Shown: piece after piece, positions 44,701 to 54,099 of the stretch
How the letters are laid out: each line of letters starts with the position of its first letter
Numbering within the stretch: the stretch's first letter is position 1
Notes under the pieces: model-generated
The model's input: only the letters and a program-made list of their open reading frames with translations
Database searches by the model: none
Told to the model about the DNA's origin: nothing
NCBI GenBank assembly: GCA_916700875.1
Contig: CAKAKS010000068.1
Span: 34,288,127 to 34,352,126 of the forward strand
DNA length: 64,000 nucleotides
Reading direction: 5' to 3'
From: Sebastes aleutianus
Taxonomy: Eukaryota; Chordata; Actinopteri; Perciformes; Sebastidae
Program-made: the position numbers and the translations under genes

Positions 44701-47700
44701 GCTGGTGAACTGGAGATGAAACAACGGGAAGAGTGGAGACCAGTGGTTTACGCAATGTCTGTCTGGAATCTAAAGACAGCAGATGAAGTGTGTAGAAAAC
44801 TGGACTGTGGCTCTGCAGTTTCAACAGGGGAGAGAGAGAGTGACTTTGAGAAACCTGTATGGTGGATTAGATCAGCTTGTCTTCAGTCCAAGTCTGCATT
44901 TAGGGAGTGTATATTGACACACTCTGAAACTTCCCGTTCCAGCCTGGAGATCAACTGCTCAGGTAACAGCAGCAAATCCATCAGCTATAACTGTAATCTC
45001 TACAGTCTTTTCACTTACATTTACATTTCACAGACGTTTTTGTCCAAAGCAACGTACAAACAAGGTATCATCCAAGCCACAGTAGATCAAGGAGAAGTCA
45101 TCAAGAAGAAGTGCTCAGTTTGACTTTCCACCTGACACAAGTGTCACGTTGTTGTAGGAGCATGCAGCAAGGCAGAAGTGCATAAGAAATGAAAAGGCAG
45201 CATTGAGTTAGAGATCTTATTCAGCCACCAAGGGAGAACACATCAGAACAGTCTGGATTGAGATGTTCTGCCTTGCAGTGCCGGTGGGACTAGTTGTTGT
45301 TCACTGGCTGATTGTAGAGAATGAGAAGGTCAAAAACCTGAATAAGAGAGTTCAACTTGTAATTATCTCTGTCGCTGTCTTTATTCAGACTCCGTCAGGC
45401 TGGTGAATGGGAAGAGTCTGTGTTCAGGCAGACTGGAGGTGAAGTCTCACCAGTCCAGCCAGTCGTGGTCCTCAGTGTGTGAAGATGACTTTGACCTGCA
45501 GGATGCTGAGGTGGTCTGTAGGGAGCTTGGCTGTGGGGCTCCTTCAGTCCTCCAGGGGGCGCTCTATGGAGACGTGGAGGCTCCAGTGTGGACCAAAGAG
45601 TTCCAGTGTGGAGGCCATGAGTCTGCTCTCCTGGACTGTGACAGCTCAGACTCAGATAGAAACACCTGCTCACCTGGCAAAGCTGCTGGACTCACCTGTT
45701 CAGGTAGAATCTCTATTCTAATGCAAGTTACTTTACTTCTTTTACTAATTACTCTCTTGTCTCTGTTCAGAGCCTGATGACGTCCGGTTGGTTGGAGGAG
45801 CCAGCCGCTGTGTCGGTAGACTTGAGATGAAACACAACGGAGAATGGAGACCAGTGGTTGACTACTCTATATGGGACCTGATGTCTGCAGCTGTTGTGTG
45901 CAAACATCTGGACTGTGGTTCTGTTCTTTCAACAGGAAGAAGAGATGATTCGGACCACCCACATCCATTGATGATCAGTTCTTCCTGTGGTCAGTCTGAG
46001 TCTTCAATCAGGGAATGTGTATCAGTATGGCCTGGTTATCCCAGTAAGAGTCTGGAGGTCAACTGCTCAGGTAACACTATAAATGGCAGTAACTTTAACT
46101 GGAATCCTTATAATCTCTTTCCTGTCTGTTCATTGGACTAGTAAAGAAATAGCTGTCATTTTGAGGAAAGAGAAAATTAGGTAATCCTTTAGTTCCAAGC
46201 ATATGTTGTCACGGCAGTACTGGTGAAAGGATTTGTTGTCGTGAGTTGAGGCCTGAACCAACACGGAAACAGTCCTGTTTTAAACAATGCAGGGAGCTGG
46301 GTTGGTGAGGTGTGTAGCTTCAGGCACTGATGAGACATGAAATACAATCTAAGAAGTCCCATTTTGTTGTGATGATCACAGGGAACACAGTAGACATGTG
46401 GTGTTGATGTTACGGGTTAATTCAACAGGAATGAACTCTTGTACATATTTGATTGGACCCTGCAGTGTTTTGCCGGCAAAGATAGAGTCAGGTTCTACTT
46501 TTTTGCCGGATGACCCTGCAGGAAGTCCTCTGTGTTGGCACCCTGGCTGCACCACCAGACTGGCCTCATTCTAATGAAAGAGGAAGCTGTGTTTTGTTCA
46601 GGCAGAGATAAAACTAAATAACTTCATAAAATAACATGACGCCGTGGGTTGGTTTTCCTCCCCAATGTTTTGAGTCATCAGACGCCACTGGTTGGCACTT
46701 ATTATTTTATACATTGATTTAAAACTTTACTGATGTACTTCAGTGATTTTGTGCTGTTGAGAGCCTGGTTAGAGGTTTCTCTGACTTTCTTATTTCTCTC
46801 CCTCCAGACTCTGTCAGGCTGGTGAATGGGACTAGTCTGTGTTCAGGCAGACTGGAGGTGAAGTCTCACCAGTCCAGCCAGTCGTGGTCCTCAGTGTGTG
46901 ATGATGACTTTGACCTGCAGGATGCTGAGGTGGTCTGTAGGGAGCTTGGCTGTGGGGCTCCTTCAGTCCTCCAGGGGGCGCTCTATGGAGACGTGGAGGC
47001 TCCAGTGTGGACCAAAGAGTTCCAGTGTGGAGGCAATGAGTCTGCTCTCCTGGACTGTGACAGCTTAGACTCAGATAGAAACACCTGCTCACCTGGCAAA
47101 GCTGTTGGACTCACCTGCTCAGGTAGAAGAGGAGCTGTAGCTTTGATTTTATTAATGCAAATGACTTTATTTATTTTATTAATTATTCTCCTGTCTCTGT
47201 TCAGAGCCTGATGATATCAGGTTGTTAGGAGGATCCAGTCGCTGCGATGGTACGCTAGAGATGAAACAACATGGAGAGTGGAGACCAGTGGCTGACCAGC
47301 ACTCTGAATGGGACCAGATGGTAGCAGCTGCAGTGTGTAATCGACTGGACTGTGGTTCTGCTGTTTCAACAAACATAAGCACCAGTTCTTCATGGAAGTC
47401 TTTGTGGTGGATCCAGTCTTCTTGTGTTGAGCCTCATTTGATGCTACGGGAGTGTTTAAGGCTACCTCGTGGCTTTGTAAGCTCCGACAGCCTGGAGGTG
47501 ATCTGCTCAGGTAACCCTGAACAGTGACAGTCACATCCTTAACTTTTTCAATGAGCAGTTGCTCACTAAGTCCTCCATATTAAATATGAATCCAAGAGTC
47601 CTCCATTTCCCATGGCTCCTGCTAATAAACAAATCCTGTCATCTTACTGGGCTCAGTTTTCATCACTTTGACAAAACAAATAAAGATGATTCATGTTTCA

Positions 47701-49840
47701 TCTTCCACTGTGTTAACAGATTTTCTGGCTCAGCCAAACATCTCCTTCGCTACCTTCATTGACGGGGTTTCTGAGGCCAATCAGCAGGGGATTCAGGTGC
47801 TCATGGGCTCCAGCTTCACCATCAGCTGCTCCATCCTGCCACAGTACCCAGGAGGCTCCTTCCAGCTTATTCTGACCACCTCAGCTACATCACAGAACCA
47901 CACCCTGCCAGCTGTCAATCACTCTGCCCACTTCCTGTTCTCTGCTGCAGAGCCCGCCCAGCGAGGGGAGTACCGCTGTGTTTATCACCTCTATGTTTTC
48001 TCCTATAACTTCTCATCTGAGAGCCAGCCGCTCCATCTCACTGTCTCAGGTAACTTCACAGACAATCTGAGTCAAACAGGGAAATGTGAGCTTTAAAGTA
48101 TTATTCATCTGAATCAGATAAAACGTCATGAGGTGCCAACTGTTTACATGCATGACACAGCAATGTCTTCATGTTTATTGCTGCTGTTCAGACTAATTAA
48201 TGTAGTTCATTACATTTTATTATGTGTTTATTTGATCACCTGACAATCTGAATCAGCCAGTTTATACAATTATTTGACTGCATGAAAACACATTTAGTGT
48301 TAATGAGATAAAGAAAAGTCACTTCCATCCAGAAAAGCTGCAGTCTGCAGATTTGTGATTTTTGTTCATGACTATAGAGTGGATCAGTTTACCCAGGACT
48401 CTTTAAATACCATGCACACAGTAGAAGACAGAGGATAAGAAGTGCAGCTTTGTGAGGAATTCAACCACTAAAAGTCAGCAAAAACAAGTTTAATAGCATT
48501 AAAGTCCAACTGAAGTTAAATTGCGTTTTCTTCTGCTACAGCATACATATCTGTTGTGTAAATAACAATCTGTGTTCTCCTCTGGAGAAATATATATGTG
48601 ATGTTTTTGGTCTCATGATGGAGCCCTCTAGTGTTGTATTAACTTGTTGCTCTGCTGGTTGTCCTTCTACGTTGATAGAGAACTTGTTTCCATACAGCCA
48701 ATCAAATAAACCATATTAACTAACGTCATCATTTTATCATAGGAGACGGTAGGAGACATAGCAGACGGTCCCACTGAGCCAGACAGCAGCCTGCTACACA
48801 ACACAAGAGACACAGACTCAGAACAACAACCACATTAGCTTTCCTGCTAAAGTCTGCTTCTGATCCAACTTACAAACATGAACCCACATCTTGTCCTGCA
48901 CCTTAGCTTGTTGAACGAGCCACCAAACAAACATCCACGGGGGGAAAGTGCTCTGCTAACTCCAGTTTGCAGGCTAGATGACTAATCAGCTGCTCAGCTG
49001 CAGCACATTAAACAGCATGTAAACATACCTGCAGATATCTCTTTGCTCACTTTAGATGCTGGTGTGCTCCTTTACTCTTACTGGCTTGTGAGCTACAGCA
49101 CAAGTTGATGTTTGTCTCTGGTTCTCCTGCCGGAGCTCAGCCTGCCAGCTGCTGTCAATCAAACACTGACACGCCCCTCCAGGTGCTGAGAGGAAGTATG
49201 CACAGGGTGTGATCCACACACTGCAAATACTGCAGCAATAAGTCAGAATACAACCACAAAGACAATGAGGACTTGTGATTTGTGGACATGTGTCCTCTCA
49301 GCTGAAAGTAACAATCATACATTTAAAAAAAGTACAAGATGTAAAAGCTGAAAATAGTTTGAATGAAGCAACTTTAGCTTCAGAGGAAAGTGCTGCACAC
49401 ATGTTCCTGTATGAACTGATGTAATCATGATTGTGAATCTGTTCCAGCCTCTGTAACAGATCTGATCATCAGACTGGTTGTCCTCCTGGTGCTGATGGTG
49501 CTGATGGTGGGGTCCAATTTTGCCGTGTATTGCTACTGCAAGGTACTTTACACATCAATGTTAGGACTGTAGGGATGTAATATCCAACATTCAGTGTTTG
49601 GTGTACTTTGGGATCACAGCTTGGTATGTGTTTGGTACTGCAGGGAAAACAAAAGCTACATGCTACGTATCAAACTCAACACTTCCTACACTATTCTGTG
49701 ACTTGAAGACATTTTCTGTCATGTCTCTCTAGGCCCCCAGAGGACAGAAACCAAGACGAGAGGACAACATGGAGCTGGATCACCTCGGTGGTGCTGGTGA
49801 CTTGCTGGGTGAAGAGGCAGGAGCCCAGGGGACAGAGTAG
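35172..49840 (+). CDS. Gene 2: multi-SRCR (9 domains) Ig-like membrane receptor
   Basis: Fourteen exons join to 3414 nt, 1137 aa plus stop: signal and linker (1-28), SRCR 1-9 (29-960, alternating B-A-B-A-B-A-B-A-B), Ig domain (961-1070), TM (about 1075-1099) and tail (1103-1137). All SRCR and Ig exons are symmetric phase 1. It is the paralog of gene 1 with one extra A-B pair, produced by a 1132-bp tandem duplication. Other differences are a 7-residue internal duplication in SRCR 1, loss of C7 in SRCR 2, HQSSQSW instead of NQSNQSW in three type-A domains, and three extra TM residues (LMV). No stop or frameshift is seen. Probable role is cell-surface recognition like other group-B SRCR receptors; the ligand is unknown. 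Confidence 0.88.
36184..36507. repeat. Dispersed repeat in intron 1, gene 2 copy
   Basis: Same element as 10711-11035 with few differences. The 66- and 68-aa frames here are shared among the three units because the repeat is shared, not because they are genes. Confidence 0.6.
38750..38930. repeat. CA/TA microsatellite
   Basis: Blocks of tatacacaca, tatatatgta and a final (ca)n at about 38905-38926. Gene 3 has a shorter version at 63040-63150, and gene 1 has unrelated simple sequence. Confidence 0.8.
39292..39336 (+). CDS. Gene 2 exon 2, short linker
   Basis: 45 nt, phase 1-1, encoding FSPGLQTEEHDTLK. It differs from gene 1 at TL for AF. Confidence 0.8.
39414..39737 (+). CDS. Gene 2 exon 3, SRCR 1 (type B)
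   Basis: 324 nt, phase 1-1, 24 nt longer than in gene 1. The extra length comes mainly from a near-perfect 21-nt tandem copy that gives ATRPSSS then TTRPSSP between C4 and C5. Six cysteines; C2 and C7 are missing. Confidence 0.88.
39976..41002. mobile_element. Long-inverted-repeat element, gene 2 copy
   Basis: Counterpart of 15117-16462, with the same ends (ggggcctttcccatttcc and its inverse). It lacks the 22-bp array. It has gained a roughly 42-bp tandem duplication at 40574-40660, starting gtagagatggttcctggtc. No transposase frame. Confidence 0.7.
41798..42267. mobile_element. 470-bp MITE with TTAA target duplication
   Basis: Ends are agggactatttgtaacttt and its inverse aaagttacaaatagtccct, flanked on both sides by TTAA (41794-41797, 42268-42271). 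The matching place in gene 1 (about 17251-17262) is an empty site with a single tta. TTAA duplication fits piggyBac-type mobilisation. The inside is GC-rich and has no transposase. Confidence 0.85.
43120..43434 (+). CDS. Gene 2 exon 4, SRCR 2 (type A)
   Basis: 315 nt, phase 1-1. C7 is lost: the sequence reads DRNTSSPGK where all others have NTCSPGK, while its partner C2 (SSVC) stays. The change also makes an NTS sequon. Other marks are VMSNQSNQSW and ESTLL. Confidence 0.9.
43528..43830 (+). CDS. Gene 2 exon 5, SRCR 3 (type B)
   Basis: 303 nt, phase 1-1. Encodes HNVRLVGGSSRCAGELE through LEINCS. Six cysteines. It is the template of the 1132-bp duplication that gave exon 7. Confidence 0.9.
43831..44256 (+). 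other. Gene 2 intron 5
   Basis: 426 bp, nearly identical to intron 7 (44963-45388) and to gene 1 intron 5. It starts inside the 1132-bp duplicated block and carries the SINE-like word tgtccaaagcaacgtacaa. Confidence 0.6.
44257..44571 (+). CDS. Gene 2 exon 6, SRCR 4 (type A)
   Basis: 315 nt, phase 1-1. Eight cysteines. Marks are NGKRL, SHQSSQSW, VEAPVW and AVGFTC. The NQS sequons are lost. Confidence 0.9.
44660..44962 (+). CDS. Gene 2 exon 7, SRCR 5 (type B)
   Basis: 303 nt, phase 1-1. A close copy of exon 5, offset by 1132 bp. Differences cluster before C3 (EEWRPVVYAMSVW against GNWRPVDDRMSDW). Six cysteines. Confidence 0.9.
44963..45388 (+). other. Gene 2 intron 7, duplicate of intron 5
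   Basis: 426 bp, differing from 43831-44256 at only a few bases by eye, which marks the intragenic duplication as recent or recently converted. Confidence 0.65.
45389..45703 (+). CDS. Gene 2 exon 8, SRCR 6 (type A)
   Basis: 315 nt, phase 1-1. Offset from exon 6 by exactly 1132 bp. Eight cysteines; SHQSSQSW and VEAPVW. Confidence 0.9.
45771..46070 (+). CDS. Gene 2 exon 9, SRCR 7 (type B)
   Basis: 300 nt, phase 1-1, counterpart of gene 1 exon 7. Many replacements (VGGASRCVGRLEMKHNGEW, DDSDHPHPLMISSSC) despite near-identical neighbours. Six cysteines. Confidence 0.9.
46071..46807 (+). other. Gene 2 intron 9, no gene seen
   Basis: 737 bp, aligned with gene 1 intron 7. Contains the gccggcaaagat dispersed-repeat words. 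No coding signal. Confidence 0.6.
46808..47122 (+). CDS. Gene 2 exon 10, SRCR 8 (type A)
   Basis: 315 nt, phase 1-1. Eight cysteines. Marks are SVCDDDF (others SVCEDDF), GGNESALLDC and CDSLDSD; GGNESA creates an NES sequon. Confidence 0.9.
47205..47510 (+). CDS. Gene 2 exon 11, SRCR 9 (type B)
   Basis: 306 nt, phase 1-1, counterpart of gene 1 exon 9. The loop regions differ (ADQHSEWDQMVAAAVC, RLPRGFVSSDSLEVICS). Six cysteines. Confidence 0.9.
47720..48049 (+). CDS. Gene 2 exon 12, Ig-like domain
   Basis: 330 nt, phase 1-1. Practically the same as gene 1 exon 10 (DFLAQ in place of DILAQ). Both Ig cysteines are kept and the C-strand Trp is replaced by Phe (GGSFQL). Confidence 0.9.
48050..49447 (+). 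other. Gene 2 intron 12 with 400-bp insertion
   Basis: Matches gene 1 intron 10, except for 48505-48902. That stretch replaces about 10 bp of gene 1 and resembles the cctctagtgttgtattaac repeat also seen near 3245 and 30180. Confidence 0.6.
48505..48902. repeat. Insertion specific to gene 2 intron 12
   Basis: Flanks match gene 1 at 22357 and 22368. The inserted sequence contains ctctagtgttgtattaact and ttgctctgctggttgt words found in fragments A and B. No ends or target duplication can be defined by eye. Confidence 0.55.
49448..49542 (+). CDS. Gene 2 exon 13, transmembrane segment
   Basis: 95 nt, 9 nt longer than in gene 1 because gtgctgatg is repeated, adding LMV. It encodes VTDLIIRLVVLLVLMVLMVG and then SNFAVYCYCK, with the same outer arginine. 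Confidence 0.88.
49733..49840 (+). CDS. Gene 2 exon 14, cytoplasmic tail and stop
   Basis: 108 nt, identical in protein to gene 1 exon 12 (35 residues), stop tag at 49838-49840. No tyrosine-based motif. Confidence 0.87.
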   Translation, partial: APRGQKPRREDNMELDHLGGAGDLLGEEAGAQGTE

Positions 49841-50719
49841 GATCATCCAGATGGACGGCTCAGCTCTCACACAACAGTCACATCAGAGCAGCGTTCTGTA
49901 ATTGATTATAAACATGATGCAGTGAGGACAATGGGACATTTTGTTGTATTATATATAATCTGCTGAGTGAACTGTTGCAGCATCATATAATCTGCAGAGC
50001 CAGGCAAAGAAAAACTGTGTTCCTCATCCTCTATAAGAGTGATGAATACAACAGTTAAGAGACGAGGGCTAGGGTAAAGTGTTAGCATGCCTTATTCATG
50101 ATTAACAAGTACTGTCACAGTACATAAAGTGATGTTTTTCATTATTATATTCTTTGCATGATGAAAACAAGATGACGTTCTATCAGTTAAGAAAGCTAAT
50201 AAGTATATTGTTGTTAATGTTTTGAAGGAAGCTCATTACATTAACCATGAGGAAGACTTTGATGCTTCTGTCTGTGGTTTCTGTCTTTTGCTTAAAATAA
50301 CTGTCAGATATCATTTTAATACTACTGAGTTTTCAGAGAAATCTATGAAGAATTTAAGAGCTAAAATAATCGACTTAATGTGTAAATAGTTAGGAGTCGA
50401 TGGCTTTGAAGCCACTAAAACCAAATTACAAACATAATGTGTTGTTAATGTTTCTGAACTGTTAAATAATGAGCTTTTTAAAATGTATCTCAATAAATGA
50501 AGCTTGCATCGACTGAGTGGAACTAGATTGATTCTTTTCTCTTCGGCCACCTCTTGGTTACTGAAAGTCTGCTGACAAGAAAATCACTCATTGTTGGCAG
50601 GACGTTGTAATATATAACAATTACAATATGATGCATTATTATTAATTACTCAACTTTTCAACATTATTTTAGAATTGAAAGCTCCACTTTGAACAGGCCT
50701 TGGGTAAATTTAAGTACAT
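49841..50719 (+). other. 3' UTR and flank of gene 2
   Basis: Near-identical to 23296-24170. The AATAAA lies at 50492. The minus frames at 49906 and 50311 have no domain content. Confidence 0.6.
50492..50497 (+). promoter_or_regulatory. Candidate polyadenylation signal, gene 2
   Basis: AATAAA about 652 nt after the stop, conserved with 23950 downstream of gene 1. Confidence 0.45.
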
Positions 50720-51895
50720 TGTAGCGTTATGTAGCGTTATTGCATAGAGCAGATTAATAATCAATCATTAATTGATATCAAAATATGTATCTATAATTAA
50801 TAACCCCAAAATTATTAATCATAAACCCATGACTTGTCATAAAAGGTGAATGAGTGGTGACACTCAGCTTCAAATATCACACACAATTAGTTTTAATATC
50901 ATACTTTACCCAGGCGCCACCCAGTTTTATAAAAACAGGGAAAGATTCACAATGTGATATTAATCAGTTGAGTCTCTAATCTCAGGGTTGCTACGGAGTT
51001 CTTGGGTCTAGTGAACAGTGATGTGAATTGTTTATATACAAACACAAAATCAAGTAACCAAGTTCTTTATGAAATGAAATGTTTATTGGACTAACTACAT
51101 GACTAAACTACTGACAGAATAACTGAATAAATGATCAAACAAAAGGAAAAAGGAATAGAATGAATAAAGGATGATTAAAGGAATACAGAGAATACAATGA
51201 TGAACATTCATGGATAGAAACAAATTAAATGTGACCAGGTCAATTCAGTGACTAAAATCCCTCTGATTGGATTTTGACATTTTCCTATCAACTAAATATA
51301 GTTTTGATATTAATGTAGCGTTCAGCAGCAGATAGTTTAAGAAGCACCAGGGAAGATTGAGAAGCAGTTTCATCTTATACATTTAGGCATGGTCTAATTC
51401 AAGTTTAGAATTTACGGATGACTTTCCTAATTCTTCTTGTGTTTAACATTGATTATCCATTTTTGTAAACTGACCTTATTTATTAATTGACTATAAATGT
51501 GTTTATTAGTCTAGTCATCAAACTCTTTCTCTTCTGTAAATGCATCTATACATCCCCCTCGCTGAGTAGGCTGGTGTGGAAGGAGGTTGTGCTGTTTGGA
51601 GTAGAGTGGTGTCACATTCTGTCTGGAACACGCCATTATGGATCTTTTGGATCCAACTTGTACGACCCGGATTGAGTCGTTTCTCTCCCTCAATGGCTCT
51701 CTTTGGCATCCTCGGATATGGTCGACTGGCACGTTACCTCCATGCATTTTTCCATCTCCGTCTCTCTCTGTCTGGTGCAGCATCTCTGTGCCATTTCTTC
51801 AGACCCCCCTCTCGTAGCTGGAGGGGTCACTCAGTTCAAAAGGTTCTTGACTTAAAGTCTTTCTTTAAAGTCTCTTTTCTTCACACTGGCTGGTA
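50720..51895 (+). repeat. Left arm of a large inverted repeat
   Basis: This stretch reads in reverse at 58021-59125. Matching words include ggaatacagagaatacaa, gaagcaccaggga, gtttctctcc and ttaaagtctcttttc. Similarity is about 80-85 percent by eye. The left part is the gene 2 flank (also 24170-24640 downstream of gene 1); the right part (51540-51895) has a small coding-like frame without any known domain. Confidence 0.75.
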
Positions 51896-52329
51896 CCACC
51901 AGCACGTCGTGGATACAGTAGGGCTGTCTCAGCCCTCAGAGCATAGCGGCAAGGCGACAGAGTAGCAAAACAGATGGTTTGGCAAGGAAGGCTCTTTAGC
52001 CATATTCAGGTAGGCTGGATGACGATCAATTGAGTTAAACGAATTAACCAATTACACAACACAGATGTACCTTGTTACTGAAACATGTAGGTATACAAAC
52101 ACTACACAGACAGGCGTATACATGTTGATATATAAGTGTGCTCATTACACAGGAAATGAAGGGATAAGATATCAAACAGTCACACAATGTGGGTGAGAGC
52201 AATCGTAAAGGAGGAGGGGTTGTTCTCATGAAGCAGACATGCGGTGTCCATGAGATCAAAGTTACCAACATAACATCAAACTTGTAAACAGAGTCGATTA
52301 TCATGAACTTAATTCTACATGTTCTAAAC
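51896..52329. other. Spacer between inverted arm and hAT element
   Basis: Unique-looking sequence on both strands. I recognise no gene or repeat. Confidence 0.5.
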
Positions 52330-52347
52330 CAGTGGTTCTCAAACTGT

Positions 52348-52556
52348 GGTACGCGTACCAGCTCTCTGCAGCGGTACGCGTACCAGCTCTCTGCAGCGGT
52401 ACGCATATCAGCTCTCTGCAGCGGTACGCGTACCAGCTCTCTGCAGCGGTACGCGTATCAGCTCTCTGCAGTGGTACGCGTACCAGCTCTCTGCAGCGGT
52501 ACGCATATCAGCTCTCTGCAGTGGTACGCGTACCAGCTCTCCGTAGCGGTACGCGG
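52348..52556. repeat. 25-bp tandem repeat, eight copies
   Basis: Units start with ggt at 52348, 52373, 52398, 52423, 52448, 52473, 52498 and 52523, with a partial unit at 52548. Each holds ggtacgcgtacc, a perfect palindrome, or its decayed form ggtacgcatatc, followed by agctctctgcagc. The array begins inside the hAT left end, so the repeat grew from subterminal sequence. Confidence 0.9.
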
Positions 52557-53040
52557 AGGAATCTCTTACCCATAAATCTTATTTTTCATCGTCATCATAT
52601 GAACATGCACAATGAACTCATCGCAAAAGGCTGTCTGAAGCACGATGAATAAGAACAATCCTTATAATTAGGGATGATTAACGTAACTAGGTATTAAACT
52701 GGCCGCCGGGCTAAAGCTGCATCATCTCCTCTGCTGCGCTGTCGGAGCTCTCCGCTCACATCAACAGACAGTCAGTCAGTCAGTGAACAGATGATCACAG
52801 ACAACTACTCCTAAGTTCAATAAAACTTTGCAAGTGTAAAGCCGAGATACGTTATTATTATTACACCTGTTCAACAAGCATGAACATGATGAAACGGTTA
52901 AAGGAAAGCCACGTTTCAATCTGCTCAGCCCGCAGTCTCTCATCCACCGCCGCTTTAGACAGGAAGCGGTGATGAGCTGCAGACTACGGAGCCTCTGTGT
53001 TATTAATTTATTATCTTCACAAAGTATCATAAACACTCAT

Positions 53041-53853
53041 AAATCTGTCCTCTGTCTTCTGTCCTCCTGTCCTTTGTCCTCTGTCCCCTGTCCTCTGTCC
53101 TCCTGTCCACACGTATCCTGTCCTCTATCCTCCTGTCCTCTGTTCCCTGTCCTCCGTCCTACTGTCTTCTGTCCTCCTCCCTCTGTCCTCCTGTCCTCCT
53201 GTCCTTTCTTTCCTCCTCTCCCTGTCCTCCTGTCCTCCTGACCTTCTGTCCTCCTCTCTCTGTCCTCCTGTCCTCCTATCGTCCTGTCCTCCTGTCCTCC
53301 TGTCCTCTGTCCTCTGTCCTCCTGTCTTCCTGTCCTCTGTCCTCCTGTCTTCCTGTCCACCTGTCCTTTGTCCTCCTGTCCTCTGTCCTCCTGTCCTCCA
53401 TCCTCCTGTCCTCTGTCCTCCTGTCCCCTGTCCTCCTGTCTTCCTGTCCTATGTCCTCCTGTCCTTTGTCCTCCAGTCCTCCTGTCCTCTGTCCTCCTGT
53501 CTTCCTGTCCTCTGTCCTCTGTCCTCCTGTCTTCCTGTCCTCTGTCCTCCTGTCCTTCTGTCCTCCTCTTTCTGTCCTCCAGTCCTCCTGTCCTCTGTCC
53601 TCCTTTCCTCATGTCCTCCTGTCCTCCTGTCCTCCTGTCCTCCTCTTCTCATTTCCTCATGTCCTCCTGTCCTCCTGTCCTTTGTCCTCCTGTCCTGTGT
53701 CCTCCTGTCCTCCTCCCGTCCTCTGTCCTCCTGTCCTCCTGTCCTCTGTCATCCTGTCCTCTGTCCTCCTGTCCTCCTGTCCTCTATCCTCTTTCCTACT
53801 CCCGTCCTCTGTCCTCCTGTCCTCCTGTCCTCCTGTCTCCTGTCCTCCGTCCT
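53041..53853 (+). repeat. C/T-rich minisatellite (gtcctcct type)
   Basis: About 0.8 kb of tctgtcctcctgtcc variants with units of 7-8 and 15 bp. Long frames on both strands (SCPLSSCP or RTGGQEDRG repeats) are artefacts of the array. Confidence 0.92.
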
Positions 53854-53918
53854 CTGCTGCAGTAACATTAGGAATGATAGAGTGAAGAGGAGCTGTTTGC
53901 TTTCAGCTGATGAGTACA

Positions 53919-54099
53919 GGAGGACAGAGGACAGGAGGACAGGAGGACAGAGGACAGAGAACATGAGGACAGGAGGACAGGAGGACAGGAGAATGGAGGA
54001 CAGAGGACAGAGGACAGAGAACAGGAGGACAGAGGACAGGAGGATAGAGGATAGAGGACAGAGGACAGAGGACAGGAGGACAGAGGACAGGAGGAAGGA
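53919..54099 (+). repeat. G/A-rich minisatellite, inverse of 53041-53853
   Basis: About 180 bp of aggacagaggacaggagg variants, the reverse complement of the C/T array 65 bp upstream. The pair could fold as a long hairpin. Confidence 0.9.

Noticed and set aside
52303..52652. Repetitive frames and a CRISPR-like look
   Set aside because: The 25-bp units abut directly with no spacers, and the context is a eukaryotic transposon.
53037..53612. 191-aa minus-strand frame rich in RTGGQEDRG
   Set aside because: It is a translation of the C/T minisatellite. Frames of the same kind open on both strands and in several phases, as expected for a repeat without frequent stops.
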